Assembly (NCBI GenBank): GCA_018817545.1
Contig: JAHITL010000119.1
Span: 1-6,084, forward strand
Source: Patescibacteria group bacterium
Lineage (GTDB): Bacteria > Patescibacteriota > Patescibacteriia > Patescibacteriales > GWC2-42-12
Length of the DNA stretch: 6,084 nucleotides
Direction of reading: 5' to 3'
The position numbers and the translations under genes were made by a program. Shown here in pieces: positions 1 to 6,084 of this stretch. The notes below the pieces were generated by a model that did not search any database, was not told the DNA's origin, and worked only from the letters and a program-made list of their open reading frames with translations. The first letter of the stretch is position 1, and each line of letters opens with the position of its first letter.

Positions 1-516
1 GCTATTTATTGGCATTTCTCTAATAATTTTTGTTTCTTGCACAAACACTTTTGCTGGAGACACTTCAATAATTTGTTTTTTAATATTTGATGTTTCGGCT
101 TCAGTTTTAACTATAGCTTGTTCAATCTCAACATTTTTTTTCTTAATCTCCAATGTAGCTAATTCAGCTTCAGCCTTTTCTTTTTCAGTCTTTGTTATAG
201 CTAATTCAACTTCAGCCTTTTTTTTCTGAATGTCCAAATTAACTGATTCAATTTCAATATTTTTTTTCTTAACATCTAGCTCAGTATATTTTTTATTTGA
301 ATTATTAGGAAAAACAAAATCAACTATTTTCTGGTAAAGCCCGCTAAACGACCAAAAAGAATTATTAGCTGCTTGATTATCAGAACTAATTACAGCTGAA
401 TCAACAGAACTTGCATTAACTGGCAAAAGAGTCCAAGCAAATAATACAGCAATAAAAAAAACTGCTAAACCAGCAATAACTAATTTTTTATTTTTACTAT
501 TAATTTGATACAACAT
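1..516 (-). CDS. Membrane-anchored or secreted coiled-coil protein (C-terminus outside window)
   Basis: An ATG at 516-514 opens a frame that runs 172 codons without a stop to base 1, so the C-terminus is missing. Residues 8-11 are basic. Residues 12-31 are hydrophobic (LVIAGLAVFFIAVLFAWTLL) and are followed by PVNASS, so this is either a signal peptide cut near Ala35 or an uncleaved anchor. Residues 36-78 are polar and Asn/Ser-rich, with an aromatic patch at 54-69. Residues 79-151 are rich in Lys, Glu, Ile and Ala with no Pro or Gly, as expected of a long coiled coil. This stretch is internally repetitive: KKKNIEIE at 83-90 recurs as KKKNVEIE at 125-132, 42 residues later, and AITKTE at 106-111 recurs as AIVKTE at 134-139. 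It is probably an envelope or extracytoplasmic structural protein. I recognise no named family. Start choice: it is the first ATG and directly precedes the signal-like segment. There is no Shine-Dalgarno sequence. The gene is separated from the next gene upstream by about 300 bp and so is probably its own transcription unit. Confidence 0.8.
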   Translation of the reverse strand, partial: MLYQINSKNKKLVIAGLAVFFIAVLFAWTLLPVNASSVDSAVISSDNQAANNSFWSFSGLYQKIVDFVFPNNSNKKYTELDVKKKNIEIESVNLDIQKKKAEVELAITKTEKEKAEAELATLEIKKKNVEIEQAIVKTEAETSNIKKQIIEVSPAKVFVQETKIIREMPINS

Positions 517-526
517 GAAATAATAT

Positions 527-555
527 TCTATAGCAATTATTAATTAAAAAGATAA
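527..555 (-). promoter_or_regulatory. Candidate promoter of the coiled-coil protein gene
   Basis: On the minus strand a TTATCT element (555-550) is followed after 17 nt by an extended -10 box, TGC-TATAGA (535-527). Transcription would start near 520, only a few bases before the ATG at 516, giving an almost leaderless mRNA. That would agree with the missing ribosome-binding site. The -35 matches only three of six consensus bases. In sequence this AT-rich, -10-like boxes occur by chance; a second one (TGC-TACTAT, 581-573) lies upstream. Confidence 0.25.
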
Positions 556-760
556 TACTTATTTTGTTATTAATAGTAGCATATCTATATTTTATTTTAT
601 ACTAAATATTTTTATCTTTTTATTAATTAAATAAAGTCCACTATCACAATTTATTTTTGCTTACATTAAATAAAAAATAACTTGAATACAAAATTTTATA
701 TTTTAACGTTTTAATTTATTTTATAATTTTAAAAAAATATCAAAAGTTATACACAGACTA
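541..760. other. Very AT-rich intergenic region
   Basis: No gene is visible here on either strand. Bases 541-720 contain 23 G/C in 180 (about 13%), well below the coding regions. The stretch separates the 3' end of the O-antigen ligase gene from the coiled-coil protein gene, so it should hold a terminator for the first and a promoter for the second. One DnaA-box-like 9-mer (TTATACACA, 747-755) is present, but it is single. Confidence 0.6.
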
Positions 761-812
761 GGGAATAGGAATTAGGAATTAGGGGTTAGGGGTTAAGAGT
801 TTTTCCTAATTC

Positions 813-840
<28 letters not shown>
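761..840. repeat. Inverted pair of heptamer arrays at the 3' end of the O-antigen ligase gene
   Basis: Bases 762-797 are degenerate 7-bp units of the type GGAATTA/GGGGTTA. Bases 805-834 are the complementary CCTAATT units. The arms 768-783 and 805-820 are perfectly complementary over 16 bp around a 21-nt loop. Two more pairs (766-767 with 821-822) and, past a one-base bulge at 823, four further pairs extend the stem. The stop codon TAG (815-813) and the last nine residues (RNKELGIRN) of the minus-strand gene lie inside the array. The RNA could form a long hairpin that ends or stabilises the transcript. No clean U-tract follows on the minus strand, so an ordinary intrinsic terminator is not shown. 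Confidence 0.75.
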
Positions 841-2272
<1,432 letters not shown>

Positions 2273-2276
<4 letters not shown>

Positions 2277-2321
2277 AATTCATAATTTGTAATTCGTAAT
2301 TCGTAATTCGTAATTTTTTTT
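2273..2321. repeat. TCGTAAT-type heptamer array spanning a stop/start junction
   Basis: Seven consecutive 7-bp units in strict register: TCATAAT twice, TTGTAAT, TCGTAAT three times, then a T-run. On the minus strand they encode the last residues (NYELRITNYKL) and stop (TGA, 2282-2280) of the nucleotidyltransferase-like gene, the 3-nt gap, and the ATG (2276-2274) of the O-antigen ligase. The start codon is thus itself part of a repeat unit. Confidence 0.85.
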
Positions 2322-3194
2322 ATATTCCTCTCTTCTATCATTAGAATGCAATTTAATTAATTCATCATTAATAACAACTCTACTATCACAATTCATCATA
2401 CTTTTTAATTTTTGAGGTAATATTTTTAATTGCAGTTTTTTAAATTGTTGCTCTAACTTATTAACAAATAAACTTCTTTTTAATAAAGCTTTATTTTGTT
2501 GCTTTTGACTATTTGATTGCCAATTAGGCAAACTATTTATTAACCATTGATTGGTATTAATAAGCTTTTGATGCGTTTTATTAATATCATAAAGTGGAGT
2601 TAATCCTGCCAGCCAATAAGTAAAACCAAGATCATCTTGATCTAAGCGCAATTTTTCTAAATTTAACGCAGACAAACTTACAAAAAAACTTAAACAAATT
2701 TTATCACGACGATTATTAATTTGCGGTCGCCATCCTAATAATTTAATAATACCAACGCAAAAAAATCGAGTAAGCCAGGTTCGTTTATCCTCAGTAATTA
2801 TAAATAAATCAATATCACTACCATCTTTTAAGTTACGACTACCAAATAAATTAGTCACACCTATCATTTTTATCCAAGGAATAAATTTATAAATTTCAAC
2901 AATAAATTTCGCTCTTTTAAATTTTCTATCAGCAAAATTATAACGATCTAATCTTTCTATGATATTTTTTTCTTTGCCAGACAAAAAATAAAAACAATTT
3001 TGCGAGCTAATTCCTTCTATACCATTTTCCAAAATATCAAACACTTCAACTAACTCGCATTTTAAAGAAATAAACCGCCAAATTTCACTCAAAGTTAAAG
3101 GATAATCAAATATATCAAAAAAAACAATTACTCTAATAATTGCTTTTTTAAGTTTTGCTATTTTATTTTCATTATTTTGTAATTCACAGTTCAT
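2280..3194 (-). CDS. Nucleotidyltransferase-fold protein, envelope-gene neighbour
   Basis: This 304-aa protein has a helical N-terminal part (residues about 10-60) with FFDIFDYPLTLSEIWRF, which looks like a small helix-turn-helix-type domain. A nucleotidyltransferase core follows: NLFGSRNLKDGSDIDLFII (115-133), where Gly118-Ser119 and Asp127/Asp129 form the GS...DxD signature of the DNA polymerase beta-like superfamily. The next predicted strand, KICLSFFVSL (165-174), has no obvious third acidic residue, so activity is uncertain. Beyond it are YWLAGLTPLYD (193-203) and a basic C-terminal part; the last dozen residues come from a DNA heptamer array. No membrane segment is convincing. The ATG at 3194 is the first start after an in-frame TAA about 30 nt upstream; there is no Shine-Dalgarno sequence. 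Its stop is 3 nt from the O-antigen ligase start, suggesting a shared role in surface glycan building, though its substrate is unknown. Confidence 0.65.
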   Translation of the reverse strand: MNCELQNNENKIAKLKKAIIRVIVFFDIFDYPLTLSEIWRFISLKCELVEVFDILENGIEGISSQNCFYFLSGKEKNIIERLDRYNFADRKFKRAKFIVEIYKFIPWIKMIGVTNLFGSRNLKDGSDIDLFIITEDKRTWLTRFFCVGIIKLLGWRPQINNRRDKICLSFFVSLSALNLEKLRLDQDDLGFTYWLAGLTPLYDINKTHQKLINTNQWLINSLPNWQSNSQKQQNKALLKRSLFVNKLEQQFKKLQLKILPQKLKSMMNCDSRVVINDELIKLHSNDRREEYKKNYELRITNYKL

Positions 3195-3324
3195 AACTAA
3201 TTCTTTTAAACGCTTTTTATATTACTACACTATGACATTAGCACATTACTACGACAGAAGGGATCAGTGAGCAGTTACAACTAATTAGCTATTTTTTTTC
3301 TCTTTCATAATAGTTATATTTATA
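3195..3324. other. 130-bp intergenic region between the 110-aa gene and the nucleotidyltransferase-like gene
   Basis: No gene, tRNA-like fold or convincing promoter is visible. It contains ATTACTAC twice (3221-3228 and 3245-3252), a small inverted repeat (AATAGT...ACTATT, 3309-3329), and bases 3196-3220, which match 24 of 25 bases with 3443-3467 inside the 110-aa gene. It probably holds the promoter for the nucleotidyltransferase/O-antigen ligase pair. Confidence 0.4.
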
Positions 3325-3657
3325 CTATTTATCTTTTCTCACCGCCCAATTAAAAGCGAAAAAATAATTTTTCCATAATTTATCAGAAGAGCCATAAATA
3401 TTTTCACCAGCAAAATAATCCACTAAAACTTCATAAACTCTGACTAATTCTTTTAAACGATTTTTATTTTTTGGATCATCAAAAGTTAAGCTTAATAATT
3501 CTAAGGCGCGTTCAAAAGCTTGTTGGCTATATTGTTTATTACCTTTTATTTTCCAATTTATTGTTCGTTCAACATCGCTTCCTATATTTGCTAGCTGCTC
3601 AACAAGTGATAATTTATTCCATCTGCCAGCTGCTAATTGTTTATGCTTAATACTCAT
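3325..3657 (-). CDS. Conserved small protein of unknown function (GRWNKLS-x4-Q-x-ANIGS-x-VER family)
   Basis: This 110-aa soluble protein is probably all-helical. The N-terminal signature GRWNKLSLVEQLANIGSDVE (11-30) is followed by INWKIKGN (33-40), QQAFERALELLSLT (45-58), a basic NKNRLKELVRVYEVLVDYFA segment (64-83) and a Trp/Phe-rich end (KLWKNYFFAFNWAVR). I remember proteins with this pattern as common uncharacterised proteins in candidate-phyla genomes, but I know no function or domain name. There are no Cys pairs or recognisable catalytic motifs. The ATG (3657-3655) overlaps by 4 nt (ATGA) the original stop of the upstream DUF5674 frame, so translation was probably coupled. With that frame now closed 78 nt earlier, the gene may need its own start signal. 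A perfect TATAAT lies at 3687-3682, but the best -35 candidates are badly spaced (15 or 22 nt). Confidence 0.75.
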   Translation of the reverse strand: MSIKHKQLAAGRWNKLSLVEQLANIGSDVERTINWKIKGNKQYSQQAFERALELLSLTFDDPKNKNRLKELVRVYEVLVDYFAGENIYGSSDKLWKNYFFAFNWAVRKDK

Positions 3658-4001
3658 TTTATTACAAGATTATTTACTATAATTATAATTTTTTTCTGTA
3701 TTTCTAAATCATCAATACCGCGACTTCTGTTGTTTTACGATGGACGTAAATTTATCATAGAATCAAATTCAATCCAATTTTTATCTTGAATTTCTGGATA
3801 AATATTTATACCCCACAAATCTTTTTGTACCGAACCATTTTTTAAAAGTAAAGCTTCTTCGTCAGCATGCAGTTCTGCGTCAACTACCATAATTTTTTTT
3901 TCAACATCAATCACCGCCTTGACTAAACCGCCAAACATTTTTTCTGACAGTTGTTTTAGTTTATCTAAACTAATTTTATTTGTTATAATTATTGTTTTCA
4001 T
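3654..4001 (-). pseudogene. DUF5674-family gene interrupted by an in-frame TAA stop
   Basis: The first 88 codons give a clear DUF5674 protein: MKTIIITNKI start, ELHADEEALLLKNGS (43-57), LWGINIYPE (62-70) and WIEFDSMINLRPS (76-88). The family normally continues RPS-Q-G-NRSR. Here codon 89 is TAA (3737-3735) at the Gln position, one base from CAA. The same frame then reads NNRSRGIDDLEIQKKI (90-105) and on to residue 115, ending in TGA (3656-3654), which overlaps the next ATG as ATGA. The tail is conserved in sequence and frame, so this looks like a single recent nonsense change, a sequencing error or read-through, not a naturally short form. Start: the ATG at 4001 lies 1 nt after the gatC stop and matches the family's usual N-terminus; a TTG at 4010 inside gatC is less likely. 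DUF5674 has no established function. The short product would run 4001-3735. Confidence 0.82.
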
Positions 4002-4002
4002 T

Positions 4003-4296
4003 TTATTCAATTATTCTTTTAACTTTAATAAATCGATCCTCTTTTTCAGGAGCGTCAGCCAAAGCCGCTTCTACCTCTTTTTCATTCCAATCTTTTACAA
4101 CATCTTCACGCAAAACATTTTCTAAACCAGTAACTTGCGCAGTCGGCTCAACATCTTTAACATCAACCTCTCTTAAAAGATCAATATAATTTAAAACATC
4201 TGACAGTTGACTGCCATACTTTTTAAGCTCCTCATCTGTTAAATCCAAACGAGCCAATTTCGCGATATGTTGCACTTCTTGTTTAGTTAATTTCAT
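4003..4296 (-). CDS. gatC: Asp-tRNA(Asn)/Glu-tRNA(Gln) amidotransferase subunit C
   Basis: This 97-aa protein has the normal GatC length. Visible family motifs are VQHIAKLARLDLTDEEL (8-24), LSDVLNYIDLLREVDVKDVE (31-50) leading into PTAQVT (51-56), LREDVV (62-67), AP (82-83) and the C-terminal F-I-KVKRIIE. GatC clamps GatA to GatB in the cytoplasmic GatCAB complex, which converts Glu-tRNA(Gln) and/or Asp-tRNA(Asn) to the amidated forms using glutamine. The start ATG (4296-4294) begins the classic MKLTKQEV N-terminus; no Shine-Dalgarno sequence is seen. The stop TAA is followed by one base and then the ATG of the DUF5674 gene, so the two are probably cotranscribed. Neither gatA nor gatB is in the window, although the three are often adjacent in other bacteria. 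Confidence 0.97.
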   Translation of the reverse strand: MKLTKQEVQHIAKLARLDLTDEELKKYGSQLSDVLNYIDLLREVDVKDVEPTAQVTGLENVLREDVVKDWNEKEVEAALADAPEKEDRFIKVKRIIE

Positions 4297-4304
4297 AAAA
4301 AAAT

Positions 4305-4322
4305 AATACGAATTACGAATTT
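4305..4322. repeat. Short heptamer repeat (TTACGAA type), about 2.5 copies
   Basis: Just upstream of gatC, ATACGAA-TTACGAA-TT repeats the TCGTAAT/ATTACGA unit found at 2294-2314. It is too short to stand alone and is listed because it is the same unit at a second gene boundary. Confidence 0.5.
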
Positions 4323-4387
4323 AAAAAGTTTCTTAAGCGCATTTTTCCCAACTAAAATTTTTGACTCTCCTCTGCTCATTAGCGAAT

Positions 4388-5125
4388 TTAATTTATAAAC
4401 TTAAAGGTGGAAAGGATTTGATTTAGTGCCGGCAACTTTTGTGCAAAATCAATGTCATTGCCGTTAGAAATAGTATAGCGTATTTCGAAAACATCGTTCC
4501 CATTCTTAAAATAGATACTTTTTTCACCACGATCAAAACTAACTGCCGTAGTTTTTTTACCGCTTATACCATTAAAATTATAATCAACCGCTTCGTTTAA
4601 ATCAAAAGGCCTGGCATAAATAGGATTGCCATCAGGAATGTTCAAATAATAATTGTATTGCTTTTTGAACCAGTCGTCTAAAGATATACTTACGTTACCC
4701 TCAACCATGTAAATTGAAACAGAGGCTCCGTCATTTCCAATGTAGAAAACCACATCTTTAGAAGTCTGTGCTTGCCATCCTCGTGCCGGATATTTTATTT
4801 CATATCCATATTTTGAATTTGTATAAGTTCGCCAAGAAACTGTTTGGTCAATTGGTTGATTTGTTTGTTGCACGACCGGAGTTGGCGTTGATTTCTGCAC
4901 AACAGGTGTTTGCGTTGTTTGTTGTATACTTTGAGTCAGCTGTTCAACTTGTTTATTTAGCTGATAAATTTGCTTATTTTGTTTTTTTAATTGTTCAGCT
5001 TGCTCATTTTTAGCCGACTGTTCAACTTTTTCATTTTGTTGCCAAAACCAAATATCGCAGATAATAATAATTATAATTATAACCACTGTCACAATAATGG
5101 CTATCCATTGTTTTGGTCGTACCAT
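4388..5125 (-). CDS. Membrane-anchored coiled-coil protein with extracytoplasmic YGYEIKYP-type domain
   Basis: This 245-aa protein starts MVRPKQW, then has a single hydrophobic anchor (7-28) that includes a run of seven isoleucines encoded by ATA/ATT codons. Residues 29-70 are rich in Gln, Lys and Glu in a heptad-like pattern (coiled coil). Residues 71-95 form a Thr/Pro/Gln linker with PVVQ repeated at 74-77 and 83-86. The rest is globular, beginning with WRTYTNSKYGYEIKYPARGW (98-117) and ending ILSTFKFIN. Proteins with 'W-x-TY-x-N-x-x-YG-x-x-x-x-YP' and a final 'ILSTFKF' are common in candidate-phyla genomes and resemble the PsbP-like fold; this is from memory of the pattern. It probably acts outside the membrane in a structural or binding role; no catalytic motif is seen. 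It stands alone, with 64 bp before it and 91 bp after it. Confidence 0.8.
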   Translation of the reverse strand: MVRPKQWIAIIVTVVIIIIIIICDIWFWQQNEKVEQSAKNEQAEQLKKQNKQIYQLNKQVEQLTQSIQQTTQTPVVQKSTPTPVVQQTNQPIDQTVSWRTYTNSKYGYEIKYPARGWQAQTSKDVVFYIGNDGASVSIYMVEGNVSISLDDWFKKQYNYYLNIPDGNPIYARPFDLNEAVDYNFNGISGKKTTAVSFDRGEKSIYFKNGNDVFEIRYTISNGNDIDFAQKLPALNQILSTFKFIN

Positions 5126-5168
5126 AATTTTGTTATTATGAATAAATTAAAAGTTAAAATTTACAAAT

Positions 5169-5187
5169 ATGGATTTTAAAAACCCAT
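5169..5187 (-). terminator. Weak AT-rich hairpin after the 121-aa gene
   Basis: Two nt past the stop of the 121-aa gene, the minus strand reads ATGGGTTTTTAAAATCCAT, a near-perfect inverted repeat with one G-U pair and almost no loop. Only an impure U-rich stretch follows (ATTTGTAAATTTT), so termination would be weak. The other strand has a cleaner T-run but an A-C mismatch in the stem. Confidence 0.3.
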
Positions 5188-5189
5188 TT

Positions 5190-5555
5190 TTATCTAGTAC
5201 TATATGCAATAATAAAAGTAATTAGCGCTGAAATAAAAAGTATAGCAAAAATCCATAAAAGAATCTTTGCAATAATATCAACCCACTTTTTAACTATTTT
5301 ATATTTTAAATAGCAAATTAAACCAACCAATAGCATGACTATAGCAACAAAAGACATGCTAATAACAGAAATGGTAAATTTTGATGACATTTCTGCCTGC
5401 ACAGAAGGATCAACAGGCATCCCATATGCAATCTCCATATCATCAAATCTAGCATTAGCATTATTTGCAAATATTAAAAATAATAGACCGCTCAAAGCCG
5501 AACTGGTTAATTTATTTAATTTTAAGAAAATTCTTTTTATTGTTTTTTTATACAT
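5190..5555 (-). CDS. Small protein with signal peptide and two transmembrane helices
   Basis: This 121-aa protein has a basic N-terminus (residues 3-15), a hydrophobic core (16-30) and an AxA-type site (Ala33-Asn-Ala35), suggesting signal peptidase I cleavage before Arg36. The mature part of 86 residues has a short polar segment (36-59), a helix at 60-83, a basic loop KYKIVKKWVDIIAK (84-97) and a second helix at 98-118. This topology resembles VirB2/TrbC-type pilins and other two-helix membrane proteins, but I see no diagnostic motif and claim no family. There is no lipobox, and only one Cys (Cys81, inside a helix). Its ATG lies within the last codons of the radical SAM gene (8-nt overlap) and is preceded by a good Shine-Dalgarno sequence. 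It is therefore translated together with that enzyme and may be its partner or substrate. The operon seems to end at the weak hairpin just after its stop. Confidence 0.8.
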   Translation of the reverse strand: MYKKTIKRIFLKLNKLTSSALSGLLFLIFANNANARFDDMEIAYGMPVDPSVQAEMSSKFTISVISMSFVAIVMLLVGLICYLKYKIVKKWVDIIAKILLWIFAILFISALITFIIAYSTR

Positions 5556-6084
5556 ATTTTTTTCCTTTCTTTTTTTGACTCAACCTTTCTTGATTAACTA
5601 AATTATAATTGCATAATGTTAATTTATTATCATTAAAATTCCATAAATGCAAACTATTGCCTTCGCAAAATTCCCACCAAAAACAATTTTTACAATCACC
5701 ACATTTATGCCAATCTCTATTACGAAATAGTTCATATTTATTATTCCAAATTTCAGAAAATCTATCCTGTTTTACATTGCCTTGTCGTGTATATTCTCTT
5801 GGTAAAATAGGGCAAGCAGCTATATCTCCATTATAAAGCACACTTCCAACTCTAATCCCTGCCCAACAATAAAATAATTGATTTCTTACTTCATTTTCAT
5901 ATTCTAAACCCAAAAAACCTTCATCACAAAAACTAACACTTAATTTATTCTTTTTTTCTTTACGCTTATCTTTAATATATTCTAACAAATAAAGCAATTG
6001 TTGGCCATTTAAAAAAAGTTTAGAATTACCGTTTGCTCTACCTATGGGAGAAATAATAAATATTCGCCATTTATCTACTCCTAA
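5548..6084 (-). CDS. Radical SAM/SPASM-domain enzyme (C-terminal part; N-terminus outside window)
   Basis: The frame is open from the window edge, giving 178 C-terminal residues (numbered from 6084). A TTG at 5997 lies inside the frame and is not the true start. GVDKWRIFIISPIGRANGNS (2-21) fits the last strand of a radical SAM barrel; the CX3CX2C cluster motif would lie upstream, out of view. The SPASM-type cluster-binding region follows: C73-x12-G86-x4-C91 (CWAGIRVGSVLYNGDIAACP), RQGNV (100-104), then C128-x2-C131-x2-C134-x5-C140 and C158. The usual pattern is C-x2-C-x5-C-x3-C; here the x3 position is Ser144 and there is an extra Cys before the motif, so this is a variant. SPASM enzymes carry auxiliary Fe-S clusters and modify peptides or proteins, and the sequence style recalls the radical SAM group paired with small exported proteins. 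The gene overlaps the 121-aa membrane protein gene by 8 nt. Confidence 0.87.
   Translation of the reverse strand, partial: LGVDKWRIFIISPIGRANGNSKLFLNGQQLLYLLEYIKDKRKEKKNKLSVSFCDEGFLGLEYENEVRNQLFYCWAGIRVGSVLYNGDIAACPILPREYTRQGNVKQDRFSEIWNNKYELFRNRDWHKCGDCKNCFWWEFCEGNSLHLWNFNDNKLTLCNYNLVNQERLSQKKKGKKYV
5563..5569 (-). promoter_or_regulatory. Shine-Dalgarno sequence of the 121-aa membrane protein gene
   Basis: GAAAGGA on the minus strand ends 7 nt before the ATG at 5555-5553. It is the only clear ribosome-binding site in the window. It lies inside the Lys-rich tail codons of the upstream radical SAM gene and fixes the downstream start inside that gene. Confidence 0.7.

Noticed and set aside
747..755. 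TTATACACA, a DnaA-box-like 9-mer beside a very AT-rich region, suggesting an origin
   Set aside because: Only one box was found, with no cluster and no dnaA or other origin gene in view. A single match is expected by chance in sequence this AT-rich.
781..795. Telomere-like or G-quadruplex motif (GGGGTTAGGGGTTA)
   Set aside because: Only two G-runs of four are present; the units are G-rich variants of the surrounding GGAATTA heptamers.
3735..3737. TAA read as glutamine (alternative genetic code)
   Set aside because: No other internal TAA was found in the genes of the window, and gatC, the 245-aa, the 121-aa and the radical SAM genes all end in TAA at sensible places. A nonsense change is simpler.
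4003..4010. TTG at 4010 as start of the DUF5674 gene
   Set aside because: The ATG at 4001, 1 nt after the gatC stop, gives the family's usual short N-terminus; the TTG start would add three residues inside gatC.
4360..4366. TTGACT on the plus strand as a -35 box
   Set aside because: No -10 element lies at a suitable distance, and no plus-strand gene follows.
5335..5836. Plus-strand open frames over 5335-5601 and 5609-5836
   Set aside because: They lie opposite well-supported minus-strand genes, lack recognisable domains, and have the composition of complementary coding sequence.
5995..5997. TTG at 5997 as start of a separate 149-aa protein
   Set aside because: The frame is open upstream to the window edge and the upstream residues fit a radical SAM barrel, so this is an internal Leu codon.

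Overview
The window is very AT-rich (180 bases counted at 541-720 hold only 23 G/C). All credible genes lie on the minus strand, so transcription runs from high to low coordinates. Small genes are tightly packed, with stop/start overlaps or gaps of a few bases, and most lack a clear Shine-Dalgarno sequence. A conserved small protein of unknown function (110 aa), a DUF5674 gene, a membrane-anchored 'YGY-x-I-x-YP' domain protein and many 7-bp tandem repeats running through coding sequence together suggest a Candidate Phyla Radiation (Patescibacteria) genome. That assignment is inference from gene content and style; no rRNA or other marker is present.

Layout in transcription order. (1) 6084-5548: C-terminal part of a radical SAM/SPASM enzyme that begins outside the window. 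Its end overlaps by 8 nt (2) a 121-aa secreted or membrane protein with a signal peptide and two membrane helices (5555-5190). (3) 5125-4388: a 245-aa protein with an N-terminal membrane anchor, coiled coil, Thr/Pro/Gln linker and globular extracytoplasmic domain. (4) 4296-4003: gatC, without gatA or gatB beside it. (5) 4001-3654: a DUF5674 gene cut by an in-frame TAA where the family normally has Gln; the conserved tail continues in frame after the stop and ends in an ATGA overlap with (6) a conserved 110-aa protein (3657-3325). (7) 3194-2280: a nucleotidyltransferase-fold protein. Three nt later begins (8) a 487-aa O-antigen ligase/polymerase-family membrane protein (2276-813). (9) 516-1: after an intergenic stretch of about 13% GC, the N-terminal 172 residues of a membrane-anchored or secreted coiled-coil protein that continues outside the window.

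How they fit together: genes 7 and 8 look like an envelope-polysaccharide pair. Genes 1-2 look like a maturase plus membrane-protein pair. Genes 4-6 form a compact cluster led by a tRNA-amidotransferase subunit.

The most unusual signal is the repeat content. Short tandem repeats, nearly all with a 7-bp period and most built on an AATT core, sit at gene ends, across a stop/start junction and inside the O-antigen ligase gene. There they encode the extramembrane loops and the C-terminus. One cluster alternates the heptamer with a GC-rich 17-bp palindrome in three 26-bp units, each translated in a different reading frame with no stop. This resembles in principle the protein-coding palindromic elements known from Rickettsia. 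The second notable item is the nonsense-interrupted DUF5674 gene.
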